DNA from: Persicaria tinctoria | Taxonomy: Eukaryota; Streptophyta; Magnoliopsida; Caryophyllales; Polygonaceae | Length of the DNA stretch: 64,000 nt | NCBI GenBank assembly: GCA_037127255.1 | Contig: JBANSL010000008.1 | Location: 9,679,396 to 9,743,395, forward strand | Direction: 5' to 3' | Shown here: positions 10,385 to 20,989 of the stretch, piece after piece | Layout: the number at the start of each line of letters is the position of its first letter | How positions within the stretch are numbered: position 1 is the stretch's first letter | Translations under genes and position numbers: made by a program | The notes under the pieces: model-generated | What the model was told of the DNA's origin: nothing | The model's database searches: none | Seen by the model: only the letters and a program-made list of their open reading frames with translations

Positions 10385-11770
10385 GCATCCTTGCGGGTGA
10401 GGTCTAGAAGATCTAAATCGTTGTGAATATTGACACCCCAGGCAGAGTGGCAAAGATGTGCAACCTTATCAGCCACTATGTTGCCTAAACGGGGAACATG
10501 AAAGAAGGCCACTTCTTTCAAAGTCGATAAAAGGTTTTTCACATATGACATGATTAGTTCAATTTCTCAGGGACATTTAGATTTTTGGCTGAGGTGGTTA
10601 ATAATTATTCTAGAATCACCTTCAATGTGGATTTTGTCGATATGAAGTCGAGTAGCGTGTTGGATTCCCAGTTTTAGAGCAAGAGCTTCGGCTATTAGGG
10701 GACTTTGTTTACCAAGTTTTTGTAGCATATTTGTATTTAGTATCCTTTCCAATCCCGAATTATGGCTCCAGCCGAGTTGTCATTGTTTGTAAATGTAGAT
10801 CCATCAAAATTGAGCTTGAAAGTTCCCCTCGGCGGTTTACGCCATGTAACCTTATTATTTTTATTTTTCTTCTTTTGGTGGTTAGAATTTTTTGTGTCTA
10901 AGAGGAAATCCTCATCCAGACTACACTCCAATTGAGAAGTTTTACTCCAGTTCTCATTGTGAAATTTAATAATATGTATTGAAGTATCTTTAGACGGGAT
11001 AGGAACCTGCCTGAACACATGTTGGTTCCTAATATACCAAGCTAACCACAAAGCAAAAGCAAGTTCTACCTTAGCCGCATAAGTGAGATTGTTCCCAATG
11101 AAGGAAATGATAGGTTTAATATCTCGAGAATGAGTTATCATACTGAATATTGTTAAGTCGATGCGAGAAGGAAAACGAAATAAAGAACGCACATAATGAC
11201 ATTCTAACAAGAAGTGAACGTCATCTACGACCGCACAATTGCAGAGGCTACAAGTGGAAGGGACAGGGGATCCACGAAGGGCCAACCTAGAGGCAGTTGG
11301 AAGACCATATTGGCACACCTCCCACATAAACTTTTTAACCTTATGTGGAGTATCCAAATTCCATATCCATGCATTATTATCTACTCCCTCCGTTGCAAAA
11401 TATAAGGTCATTTAGGAAGTTTGATTTGTTGCAAAATATAAGGCCATATAGCCTTAATGATTGCATGATTGTACTAGCTAGAGTATATATTGGTACAACA
11501 TTAATTAAACTACCCCATATTTTTAAATTGGAAAATAAAACTTGAGGACTTTTCACCTTCTATCCCCCATCTCCAATGCACCTTCCTTTAATAATGACGC
11601 TACTTAGTAGGCTTCCTTAATTAGGGTGTTAAATCCTAAACGACCCTATATTTTGCAACGGAGGGAGTATGGTCAAAGCAAATTGAGATGTGATTAGTTT
11701 TTATGCACTCGAAGTGGTGAACCAACCCTCTCTATCAGACCACCAATATAGCCTCTTGTATGTAATGACC
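10385..11770 (-). pseudogene. LINE-L1 fragment: zinc-binding region and RNase H
   Basis: Minus-strand reading starts near 11760 with RLYWWSDREGWFTTSSA, a typical start of the zf-RVT region, and is then broken by a MITE (11384-11667). It resumes with WIWNLDTPHKVKKFMW, a zinc-knuckle-like CSLC...HFLLEC block (11250-11170), and then FKLNFDGS, the start of RNase H. A frameshift near 10740-10752 leads to IAEALALKLGIQHA and IHIEGDSRIIINHL. A stop at about 10567 precedes the C-terminal RLGNIVADKVAHL piece. Reverse transcriptase and endonuclease are missing. The copy is dead. Confidence 0.8.
11384..11667. mobile_element. Stowaway-type MITE inserted in the LINE (284 bp)
   Basis: Termini CTCCCTCCGTTGCAAAATAT and TATTTTGCAACGGAGGGAG with TA duplications at 11382-11383 and 11668-11669. 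The subterminal TTGCAAAATATAAGG is repeated. It separates two parts of one LINE domain, so it is younger than the LINE. Confidence 0.92.
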
Positions 11771-11776
11771 TTCTTA

Positions 11777-12142
11777 GAGCATGTGCAACCATGGTGTTAC
11801 CTCTTCCCATTTTTAATTTTCATCCCCTTATCATAATTTGCCACTTCATATATTTTTTTCACTAAATTATTTCTTACTTTTTCTACCTTTTCTTTAGAGG
11901 TTACCATTGCAACCATGGAGTTACCTTGTTCCCCACTTGTGTGTTTAAAAAAATATAAATAACATATAGTGGGACACTTGTGTGTTTAAAAAATTAAAGA
12001 GAAAGTAAAAATAAAAGGGAAGAGGTTACCTTAGTGGGAAGGGGTAACTCCTTCCAACCTCTTCCCTTAAGGTTTAGCTTGCAACCATGAGTTTATTTTT
12101 TAAAACCTATAAGGTAAGTAAAACCCATGGTTGTACATGGTC
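11777..12142. mobile_element. Tourist-type (Harbinger) MITE (366 bp)
   Basis: Left end GAGCATGTGCAACCATGG, right end CCATGGTTGTACATGGTC, with TTA duplications at 11774-11776 and 12143-12145. The GCAACCATGG motif recurs inside (near 11908 and 12089), which suggests internal duplication or a nested relative. Confidence 0.82.
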
Positions 12143-13437
12143 TTAGTCGGCGGTACAACAAGAGCTAATCTGAATCAAATTTTTACTTTTTTATGAGACA
12201 AGAGGAAAAAAAAAACCTCAACACCCCTGTATTCTTACTTATGAAGTACTCGCTTTTTTTAGGAATGCCATTTCACTTATATGTATACACCTTCTCAATC
12301 CCCTCTTTATCGCAGTCAGTTGGTCAAAGTAAGCCCACAAACACAGGCCCATAAAATAATTACTGTACTGTAAATTGAAAGTTAAAATTCACCTTTCCAC
12401 AACTTATATTTTGACTATACATAGCATATATATACTCCGTATGAATAATTACTGTACTGTAAAGGTTTGAAAGGGTTGAAGCATGAAGACTGAATTTGAA
12501 GGTAGGTAGATGAATTAAATTGGGGGTGGCAGTAGACATAGTAGCTGTAATGATGCAACATCTCCATTCGCGCGTTGTTTCGAATTTGAAAAGGTAAAGT
12601 CACCTCCTTTTTATACATACTCGATCCCCTTTTGTCGCACTTACTTATCTCATCTCCATCAGATCCATCCGATCTAGACTCGGTCACCACCGTTTCACAT
12701 TTTTTCACACGTACCGGATCGAGGACGGAGGTGGTTGGGAGTACAATACAGTAGAGTAACTGTAATTTCTTTGGTGCGGTACCAATTCAAGTTCAACCTC
12801 CTCCAGTCCTCCTTCCAATCTCGATCCTTCCTTTAATTTTCATACAGTTGTCTCCCTGCGCTGTTTGCTCTCTCAGCGTTATCATTGTCGTCTCTTCGGT
12901 AACTGCGTTCCTCACTTATTTCCATCTTCTTTCTTTTCCAATTTCCGCACTTCTAAATTTCATTCATATGATGACCTCGACTCGACTACAAATTCAGTGG
13001 CTTAAATGATGTTTAATAGACTTGTAGTCGAGGGGAAAAAACATTAATAACCCGTTTAGTATTGCTAAATATCGAGGTGATATCAGATATTGGATATTAG
13101 CTTCCGATATTTAATATCTAATGTTTAGTATGGCTAAATATCGAGGTGATATGTGAAATCTTGGGTTTCAAATTAAACGTTTCAAGTGTCGAGAATTAAG
13201 AAAATACCATCACAAGTTGATATTCATATACACTAAAATATATTGTTCCCATTAAGTGATAAGACCATCTGTAACCTTAAGTTTATTATAACGGACCTAA
13301 GGAAAGTTAGACGATCGACATGGGTGACACCTCTTAATACTTCGAGTCTTACACTAACCACCACCGGTCCACCACTGTACTTTCCAACTTCGATGTCCTC
13401 CTTGAAGCCGTCGTTTCCATCCACCTTCCTACCCCAC
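12143..13437. other. Intergenic; possible orphan 5' exon near 12780-12960
   Basis: A pyrimidine-rich block (12790-12900) ending in a GT (tcggtaactgcg) resembles a plant 5' UTR exon on the plus strand, but no coding sequence follows before the gypsy insertion at 13438. The phrase gctaaatatcgaggtgatat is repeated at about 13064 and 13133 with short palindromes between. No gene can be supported. Confidence 0.35.
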
Positions 13438-13586
13438 TGTTAAGCTTGTCGTTTAGAGCCTAACAAACTTTTATGAGAGAGTGTAAGCAAGAGAATGAAT
13501 ATGATTGTATTGAATGAATCCCAATGTCATCACATACAAGGTATTTATACCAATCTCATACCAATGTCCTAACATCACTCCCCTAC

Positions 13587-14950
13587 CTATGAAAAGACCT
13601 TGCCCTCAAGGTCTAAGGTAAGGAAAAATCTGAAAATTGATGTAAGACATAGCCAGTCGGTTCCCAAGTAGCTTAATTCCTCACCCGCAAAGTTAACCCA
13701 TTTCACCAACCATTCCACCACTGGCTCCTCATTGGCTAAGTGCTTCACCTTGGAATACAACACCATCTCTGGTGACACAATGACAGAGCCAATTTCATTT
13801 GTGCTTGGAAGCTCTGGTTGCACTGCAATGGAAGGTCCAACTCGTTTCTGAAGTTGAGAAACATGAAACACGGGATGAATCATCGAGGAAGCTGGTAATG
13901 CTAGCTTGTAAGCCGTTTCACCAATTCGTTTGATGACTTCAAATTGACCATAGAAAATTTGGCGCTTAGCTTCAAGCATCTCCTCAAAGCCAGTGATGTC
14001 TGCCTATATGGTTGGAGCTTCAGGTACACCATATCACCTACCTGCAAGATCCTTTCTGATCGTTTCGCATCAGCAAAAAACTTCATGCGTTCTTGAGCTT
14101 CTTTCAACCCTGATTTCAAAATCTGTAGAGCTCATTCCCTCTCTTGCATTTGCATCCAATCCTCCATAGAAGTTATTGTGACATTGCTTGCTCGAAAGCC
14201 AAGTTGTGGAGGAGAGTAGCCATATAGTGCCTGAAAAGGTGACATCGATCTTTAATGTTGTATGATAAGAGGTGTTGTACCACCACTCTGCTAGTGTGAT
14301 CCACTTAGCCCACCTCTTTGGCACGGCAGAAGACATGCACCTCAAATAAGTCTCCAAACACTGATTTACCCTTTCAATTTGTTCATCTGTTTGAGGGTGA
14401 TATGATTTCGACATCTTGAGAGAAGACCTCAGTTTGTTGAAGAATTCATTCCATATATGACTAGTAAAAACTTTGTCCCTGTCTGAGACAATGTCATGGG
14501 GTAGATCATGCAGTTTATATATGTTATCCATGAACATATGACCAACCTGATTTGTTGAAAATGGATGGCTCAGCAACAAAAAATGAGCATACTTGGTAAG
14601 TCTATCCACTACTACCAAGATCACATCAAATCCTCCGGACTTTGGCAACCCTTCCAAAAAATCCATTCCCACTGAGTACTAAGGAGACTTTGGAATGGGC
14701 AATGGCTGCAACAGTCCTGGATATGCAGATGTCTCATGCTTATGCCTTTGACATACATCACATTCCTTGACAAACTATTCGACAAAAGCCTTCAACTTAG
14801 GCCAAAAGAATAAGGCTTTTATTCTATGATAAGTTGCTCTCATACCTGAATGACCCCCCATTGCCTCAGTATGGAATGCCAATGTGATCTTTGTTCTCAA
14901 TTCTTGGCCTTGCCCCACTACAATTCTGCCCTTGTATCTCATAATTTATC
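13587..14950 (-). pseudogene. Gypsy integrase and C-terminal chromodomain-like region
   Basis: Frame 14672-14070 holds the integrase core: MDFLEGLPKSGG, VDRLTKYAHF, VSDRDKVF and the SYHPQTDEQ block. The next frame (14119-13901) carries the region after the core. The last (13979-13587) has GQFEVIKRIGETAYKLALP and HPVFHVSQLQK, followed by VEWLVKWVNF, which resembles the chromodomain of chromoviruses. Frames shift between these pieces, and LGTDWL replaces the usual acidic-tryptophan part of the fold. Upstream (about 14690-14940) the HHCC zinc region is recognisable but broken. In a working element integrase inserts the cDNA; this copy cannot. Confidence 0.85.
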
Positions 14951-15015
14951 CATGCCATTTGAATGGAGAATTGGGATCAATAATTGTTGCAGGTCCAACT
15001 TCTGCTATCTCTAGA

Positions 15016-16074
15016 TAGAGCTGGCAATACCCGACCCGACCCGAGAAAACCGATCCGATTGATCCGACCCGAACCCGTCCGACACCCAAATAATTGGAAA
15101 AAAAGTTTGGATCCGAGACCGACCGACCCGATTCGAGTTTAGCCCGAACCCGAAAGCAATCCGAACCCAGTAAGAACCCGAACCCGATTATATCCGAATG
15201 GACCGACCCGAAATCAACCCGAAACCCGAAATTGCCCGACCCGAGCATATCCGAAACCCGAAATTACCCGAACCCGATTATACCCGACATCCGAAATAAC
15301 CCAAACCCGATTATATCCGAAATCAATAAAAATCTTAGCATTTTACCTAAAATACTCAAAACAACCTAAGCATTTGATTACTTAATAATGGATGGTAATA
15401 TTATCATGCATATAGTATAATTAAATATAATTTTGTACCCCCTCCATTAAAAAAAGTAATTTTTTAGCATTTTTTAAGACGCCCAAACTATATAAATATC
15501 AATTTTTTTGTATTTTTATAATTTCGTAGTTATGAGTAATAAGTATGAAGTTAATGTTAAAAATTAATATTTTATATGATTTTGACTTTTTTAAAAAATA
15601 TTATAAAAAGTGGGAAGACTTACATTTTTTTTAACGAATAGTATTGATTAAGAATTGATAAACATTGTCTTAATCTATATAGAAGGATACATATCTCATA
15701 GGTAAAAAAAAATTGATTTGTTTTATCCAATATGATTCTTGCGGGTTCGATTTGATTGAACTCAATTCAAACAAAATCGTTGTGACCAAAACCCGATTCA
15801 CCCGAACCCGCTTAGACCGAAACCCGATTCACCCGAACCCGTTTAGACCGACACCCGATTAAACCAAACTCGTTTAGACTGAAACCCGATTCGCCCGAAC
15901 CGAATAGGACTCGAAAACCCGATTGTATCCGATAAACTAATGCCCGAATAAACCCGACCCGAACCCGATTAGACCCGAATTGTCATCACACCCGACATCA
16001 GCCCGAGTCCGATATGACCCGAAACCGAATAACCCGACCCGAACCCGACCCGACTCGCCCGATTGCCACCTCTA
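15016..16074. mobile_element. hAT-type non-autonomous element rich in CCCGA repeats (1059 bp)
   Basis: Ends TAGAGCTGGCAAT and ATTGCCACCTCTA with an 8-bp duplication TCTCTAGA at 15008-15015 and 16075-16082, diagnostic for hAT. Both flanks inside are packed with degenerate CCCGAACCCGA units, pointing the same way on the plus strand. The middle is AT-rich and may hold a decayed MITE (15440-15650). It sits within the gypsy element, between RNase H and integrase sequence. Confidence 0.88.
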
Positions 16075-16327
16075 TCTCTAGATCCCCAGAGTAACTGTCT
16101 AGCTATCACTTCCTGCATCCAGCTTGGCTTGATCACCACTAGTGCATTACAAGATCCCCTCTCTGTACACTACACTTCTGTATTCTGTACTGACAATCCT
16201 CGTCTAGACAAAGCATCTGCAACAGAATTGTTCTTGCCCATCCTATATTGAATGGAATAGTTGAGACCAAGCAACTTACGGATGACCTTTTTCTTTAAAT
16301 GAGTGGTCACTTGCTGGTCTAACAGAT
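16075..16327 (-). pseudogene. Gypsy RNase H end fragment
   Basis: The minus strand encodes LGLNYSIQYRMGKNNSVADALSRR, the conserved end of gypsy RNase H, then linker. The upstream part of RNase H and all of the reverse transcriptase are missing. Confidence 0.75.
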
Positions 16328-16995
16328 GTAGGACTGGGCTTCTGGTCTGGACCAGACCGGACCAGAGATTCCGGTCCGATCCAAGACCGGCGGACCGTAA
16401 TCTCCAAGAACTTGGACCGCAGATCGGACCGGGACTTGAACTAATGGTCCCGGTCTTTCCGATCCACGGACCGTAAAGACCGGTTGGACCGAAACTTTAC
16501 AACAACCCTTTTACAACAGTCCCTGTTCGCCCCTTTACAGCAGTCCCTATTCGCATTTTGCGTTAAATCAAACACCTATACAAAGCCTAAACTAAAATCA
16601 ACATTGAAATTTATCTAACCGTTACATTTAAAATCGAATCTAGATCTAAAAATATTACAAATTGAAATTTCTTAACCCTAAATTTAAAATCGGGACGAGA
16701 TTCTTCAATCTTAGTCTAGAATATTTATGATTACTCTAAATTTATACTAAAATCGACATTAATTTGTCAAAATATACATAAAATATTTGTCAAAATATAC
16801 ACAAATTTAAATTTTCTTCTTTTTTCTTTTTTAATGATAGGGTTTCCGGTCCAATTCCGGTCCGATCCCGGGTTTGGACCAAAAATCGGAAATAGAATTT
16901 TCTTGGACCACGGACCGGACCGTAATGTTACGGTCTGATCCAAAGACCGTAATTTTCGGTCCAATTACGGTCCGATCCAGACTTTGAAATTTCTT
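16328..16995. mobile_element. Probable hAT-like element rich in GGACC/GGTCC repeats
   Basis: Clusters of CGGACCGGACC-type units near both ends (16340-16490 and 16845-16980) in opposite orientation surround AT-rich DNA. The left start TAGGACTGGGC resembles hAT termini. I could not find a clean 8-bp duplication, so the borders are approximate. It sits where the gypsy reverse transcriptase should be. Confidence 0.5.
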
Positions 16996-17035
16996 CTACT
17001 TTTAGAGCCCTTGTATCAAATGAGTAGCTCTCCCC

Positions 17036-18455
17036 CTATATTGCCCATTTGAAGCCTTTACACTCTTGTCTGCAAAACAGTTTGCCCTTGTTCAGACCTT
17101 CTACAATCATCAGATTGGCCGACGACAATTTGAATAATTCAGCTTCCTTGGCAATTAGGGGATCTACAAAGTAGTGTGTAGATCCACTATCGATCAATAC
17201 ATTAATCAATCTTTTTCCCACATATCCCTTGACCATGATAGACGTATCCGACCCTTCATTCCCAGTGAGGGCCCTCACAAAGCTCCCATTCTCCTCATCT
17301 GCTAATGTCGGCTCCTCCACTGAAGTATCTGCAGAATCCTCTTCCTCAATTGAATCCATCCCTTGGTCGGCCTGTCATCAATTTCTCAGTTGAAGGCTTG
17401 CAACGATGCCCCACAAAGTACTTGTCTCCGCATCTAAAACAAAGCCCTAGAGTCCTCTTAGAGTTTATTGAATTCTTGGATCCACTGTGAACCTGTTCTT
17501 GATTCCAACTTCCACTCGGTCTCCACGAAGGTTTTCTCAACTTTACCGAGGCATGTATTGCATCGTTGTACAATCTTGCAAGCTCTAAATTCTCAGCCAA
17601 ATCCCTTGGTCGTCCCAGCTTGACCAAAGGCCTGAGCTCCGCCTTCAACCCACTGATGTAGCTCGTCACAAAGTAACTCTCCAGCAAGTGAGGATTGTAG
17701 GATAACATCCCTGCGTGTAGCTCCTCAACCTGCTCATTGGAGTCTTCTAGTTCTTCTTGCTGACTCAACTTGTTGAATTCTTCAACAATTTCCACACCCT
17801 GTTTCTCTTCAAATCGAACGCACAGAGCCTCACTCATTTCCTTCCATCTCACCCCTCGTTTCTGCATCACATAACCCTATACCCAAGTATCGGCTCTATC
17901 TTGCATATGCATGGCAACAAGCTCTACCTTCTGATGATCTTGGATACCAAACAACGAGAAATACTTTTCGCACTTTCTTACCCAACTTCGTGGTTTTTTT
18001 TACCATCAAAATGAGGAAAATCAACTTTCGGAAAGCGATTCTGATTAGCAAGAGTACCAGCAAGATTACCTTCATTCCTCATCGGAGGTGGTCTATAAGC
18101 ATTCGCGTTTGCTTCCTCCTGAAACTCCCGATTTGCCACCGGTGGAGTCTTTTCTTGTTGATCCACCGCTACTCCACCAAGATTGGTTTGCGTCGTCGTC
18201 CTCTGAGCCAATGCTCGCATCCAATCGGTGATCTGCGCCACCGATAGATCCAATCTGGTTTGAAGACCCCTTTAGAAGTCCTCCGTCGTCTTCTTGAGAT
18301 CCATGATTGCTTGCTGCTGATCGTCCTGCTTCTGAATTGCCTCCATCAATCTCTCGTGCGTGGAAGCTGTGAATTGTTGAAGATGAAGAAGTTGATAATC
18401 CATCTTCTCGCTGTCCTTGAGGCGCGTCCCGTCCGCCATTGCCGAGAACCTTCAA
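17036..18455 (-). pseudogene. Gypsy gag and protease region
   Basis: Minus-strand frames in order: 18455-18093 and 18253-17978 (gag start, with FPKVDFPHFDGKK), 17870-17346 (gag body with EEFNKLSQQEELEDSNE, then the knuckle-like CFRCGDKYFVGHRC), and 17359-17036 (protease with VLIDSGSTHYFV). The active-site DSGS is intact. Frames are broken between the pieces, so one continuous polyprotein is not possible. The design matches the second gypsy copy at 34142-36696, which has a similar knuckle, but the LTRs differ. Confidence 0.85.
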
Positions 18456-18614
18456 GCGGCTGATACCAATTGTTAAGCTTGTCGGTTAGAGCCTAACAAA
18501 CTCCTATGAGAGAGTGTAAGCAAGAGAATGAATATGATTGTATTGAATGAATCCCAATGTCATCACATACAAGGTATTTATACCAATCTCATACCAAAAT
18601 GTCCTAACACCCAC

Positions 18615-19500
18615 CTCCCTCTTTGGAGACCGCCTCAGTTTTTATTCGATTTGGGCGATTTGGCCTCAGTCCCATCCATTCCTTTCCGATTCCCCCTGGT
18701 AGTTCTTCTCGGAGGTCCCGCGTCGGTGTTCGAAGTCCCTCCTCCTGGCTTCCTCCGAACGTACCTCCCATCGGTGCCCGTCCTCTAGCATGGGCTGCTA
18801 TTCACTGGGTCCTTTCTCCCCTTGACCCTCTTCGTCTCAAAGGGCTCTTTCCCTTCCCCCCCTCTAAAAACCTCCAATTTTTTGGTGGTGTTTTTTCACT
18901 TGTCCTTCTAGCCTCCTTCCACACCCGACTTATGTTGTGGGCTCAGATTCGTTTTCTCACCATGGTCTTCCTTCGGCGGCGCGGCTGGTCTCGGTGGGCT
19001 TGGCCTGTCGGTTGATTCCGACCTGTTTGGTCTCCTCCTTCGCCGCCTCCCTCCTACTGTTTCAGTCGAGCCCTTTTAACCCCTAATTCATCCACTCCCC
19101 GGCCGCCAATGCCCTTGTCCCGTTGGTGGCCTTGTCGTGCAAGACTTGTCATCTTTTCCTTGCGTTGCAACTTTGTTGTCACGTGTTGGATATGTACTAA
19201 TCCTTGGTGTGCAAAGATTAATTGACCCCTTGCACGCCAAGTTTCAATATCCATAAAGAAAAACAGTTTTTATATGATTTGCTCGAAATTAAGGGTCTAA
19301 AATAAATCTCGAAAAGGTTTGAAACTCTGCTCGAAAGAGCCTAAAATAAATCCCCAAAAGACTTGAATTAACAACTCCACAAATACCGTAAAGACTTGAA
19401 ATTCTGCTCGTTAGGGCTTGTATTAAAACCCGATAGGGCTTGGTTGGTCCTTTCGACCAGTCCTTCATGGTGCCTTTTGCTCGGGCGGCTTTCGGCCTTA
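18615..19500. other. Intergenic, pyrimidine-rich
   Basis: Sequence on either side of the gypsy insertion (13300-13437 and 18615-19080) is C/T-rich and probably one older repeat. At 19280-19440 the phrases ctgctcg and cctaaaataaatc recur. No recognisable product is encoded. Confidence 0.35.
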
Positions 19501-19833
19501 GAGCATCCGCATCCATGGAACCCGATTCGGTTCCTTAACTCTCATTTTTATTTTTCTCTCTCCTTAAGAAACCCAACATAATTTTTAACTCACATCCCTA
19601 CAACCTATTTTATTATAAACAAATAATATAAAATTAAAAATAGCCCTACCACTTACCCTAAACCCCTCTCTTTCTCTTTCCTCCTCTCTCACTTATGTCT
19701 TTTTTCTTGAGTTTTTAAGGGTTCTTTAGTAGTGAATCCATCCCATCATTCCTTAACAAAATATATCTCTCCTCTATTATTTAATTATTAAGTTCCTTAT
19801 TTTTCTCTTTAAAACACTCCATTGTGGGTGCTC
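19501..19833. mobile_element. Tourist-type MITE (333 bp)
   Basis: Left end GAGCATCCGCATCCATGG, right end CCATTGTGGGTGCTC, with TTA duplications at 19498-19500 and 19834-19836. No coding capacity. Confidence 0.82.
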
Positions 19834-19839
19834 TTACTT

Positions 19840-20261
19840 TGATATGTTTAGACGTTTTTCTTCTTCGTTGGGATTTTGGTAGTCATCGCTTATTTGTTGA
19901 TTTTCTTCTCTTGTCATTCATGACATAAGAGAAGATTTGTAAATTTAATTAATTTTTTAAAAGTGCTCAAAAAAAATTAATTTTTTAAAAAGCTTATAAT
20001 AATATATTTAAAAAGCAATTAGTCGAATTTTGATAAACTTTTTTATGCATATAGTACTTGCACACTTTTGGTAAAAGCAAAAACTTTGTTTAAGGATCGG
20101 ATATCGTATTAACTTAATTTTAAAGATCTACCCTACAAATATATATATTCATACAAACATGTGCCTCGCTCATACATGTTTGGTCAAATTTCAACCATGT
20201 TCCTTTATTCCTCCATAACTGGTAGTACTACTTTTGCTGCCTGTTAATGGAAGGTTTAATT
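19840..20261. other. Intergenic, AT-rich
   Basis: No domain-bearing frame, RNA gene or clear element end seen. Confidence 0.5.
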
Positions 20262-20262
20262 A

Positions 20263-20341
<79 letters not shown>
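20262..20341. repeat. (AT)40 microsatellite
   Basis: About 80 bp of uninterrupted AT repeats. It directly follows the tail of a minus-strand retroposon (CCTAATCAAAAA), so it probably grew from that tail. Confidence 0.95.
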
Positions 20342-20343
<2 letters not shown>

Positions 20344-20880
20344 TGATTAGGTAAAAATTCGAAGGTCAGACAGGCCTGACTCATCGAGAGGCCGACAAAG
20401 TCGGCAGACGGCGAACCGTCTAATAGAACAACTAAAACAGAAATACAAGTACCAAGCGAAATGAACTAAGCAGAAATAAATTCTACAACAAACGTATCAC
20501 GAAGATCAACCACCCAAAATGCTGAAGAAGTCGCCGAAGAACGCAGCCAAGCACCACCGAACAGTAGCACCGCGGGCCAGTAGTACAGCAGGACACTATC
20601 TCCTGTGGGTAGTGCAGACGAACTCCAAGGAAATTCTATCCCAGATACGGAGTCGCCCTGAGCGCACCACCTCGACTCCAGCCAGACCCGACTACAGACA
20701 CTACGCCCCCCTCAACCAAGCAGAAGATCTCCAAGACACATCGGTAGTAGAGCCGCAAACTGCTCAAAACAAAACGCCAATAAGCTTTCACCTGCAAAAA
20801 AATCGACAAGCCCTTGCGGGATTTTCTCAAGACCCTTTCGGGATTTAGTCTACCCTTTCGGGTGGGTTTAGACAAAATTG
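20342..20880 (-). mobile_element. Three-hairpin retroposon, copy C
   Basis: The minus strand ends with GACGG-TTCG-CCGTC (20420-20407), GCCGAC-TTT-GTCGGC (20405-20391), then a stem with outer TCGA/TCGA and inner GTCAG/CTGAC arms (20387-20359), then ATTTTTACCTAATCA and the tail. The 3' end is certain. The 5' end, placed near 20880, is a guess because no target duplication was found there. No reverse transcriptase is encoded. Confidence 0.7.
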
Positions 20881-20989
20881 CGAGTTTCTTTTTTTAAAAA
20901 AAAAACTATTTTATTAAAATTGACAAAAACTCAAGCTTGGGCCCGAAGGACCCGAAGCTTGGGCCCGAAGGTGGGTATATATATAGTTT

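Larger units (their letters stand above)
13438..18609 (-). mobile_element. Ty3/gypsy element, full ends, internally deleted
   Basis: Very short LTRs at 13438-13574 (137 bp) and 18471-18609 (139 bp) are nearly identical and run TGTTA...TAACA. The 5-bp duplication CCCAC flanks them at 13433-13437 and 18610-18614. A primer-binding site (minus strand TTGGTATCAGC) abuts the right LTR, which sets the minus orientation. The LTR has TATAAATA. Order on the minus strand: gag with zinc knuckle, protease, GGACC-rich element, RNase H remnant, hAT-like element, integrase, chromodomain-like end. No reverse transcriptase is present between protease and RNase H. The LTR similarity suggests a fairly recent insertion. 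Confidence 0.92.
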
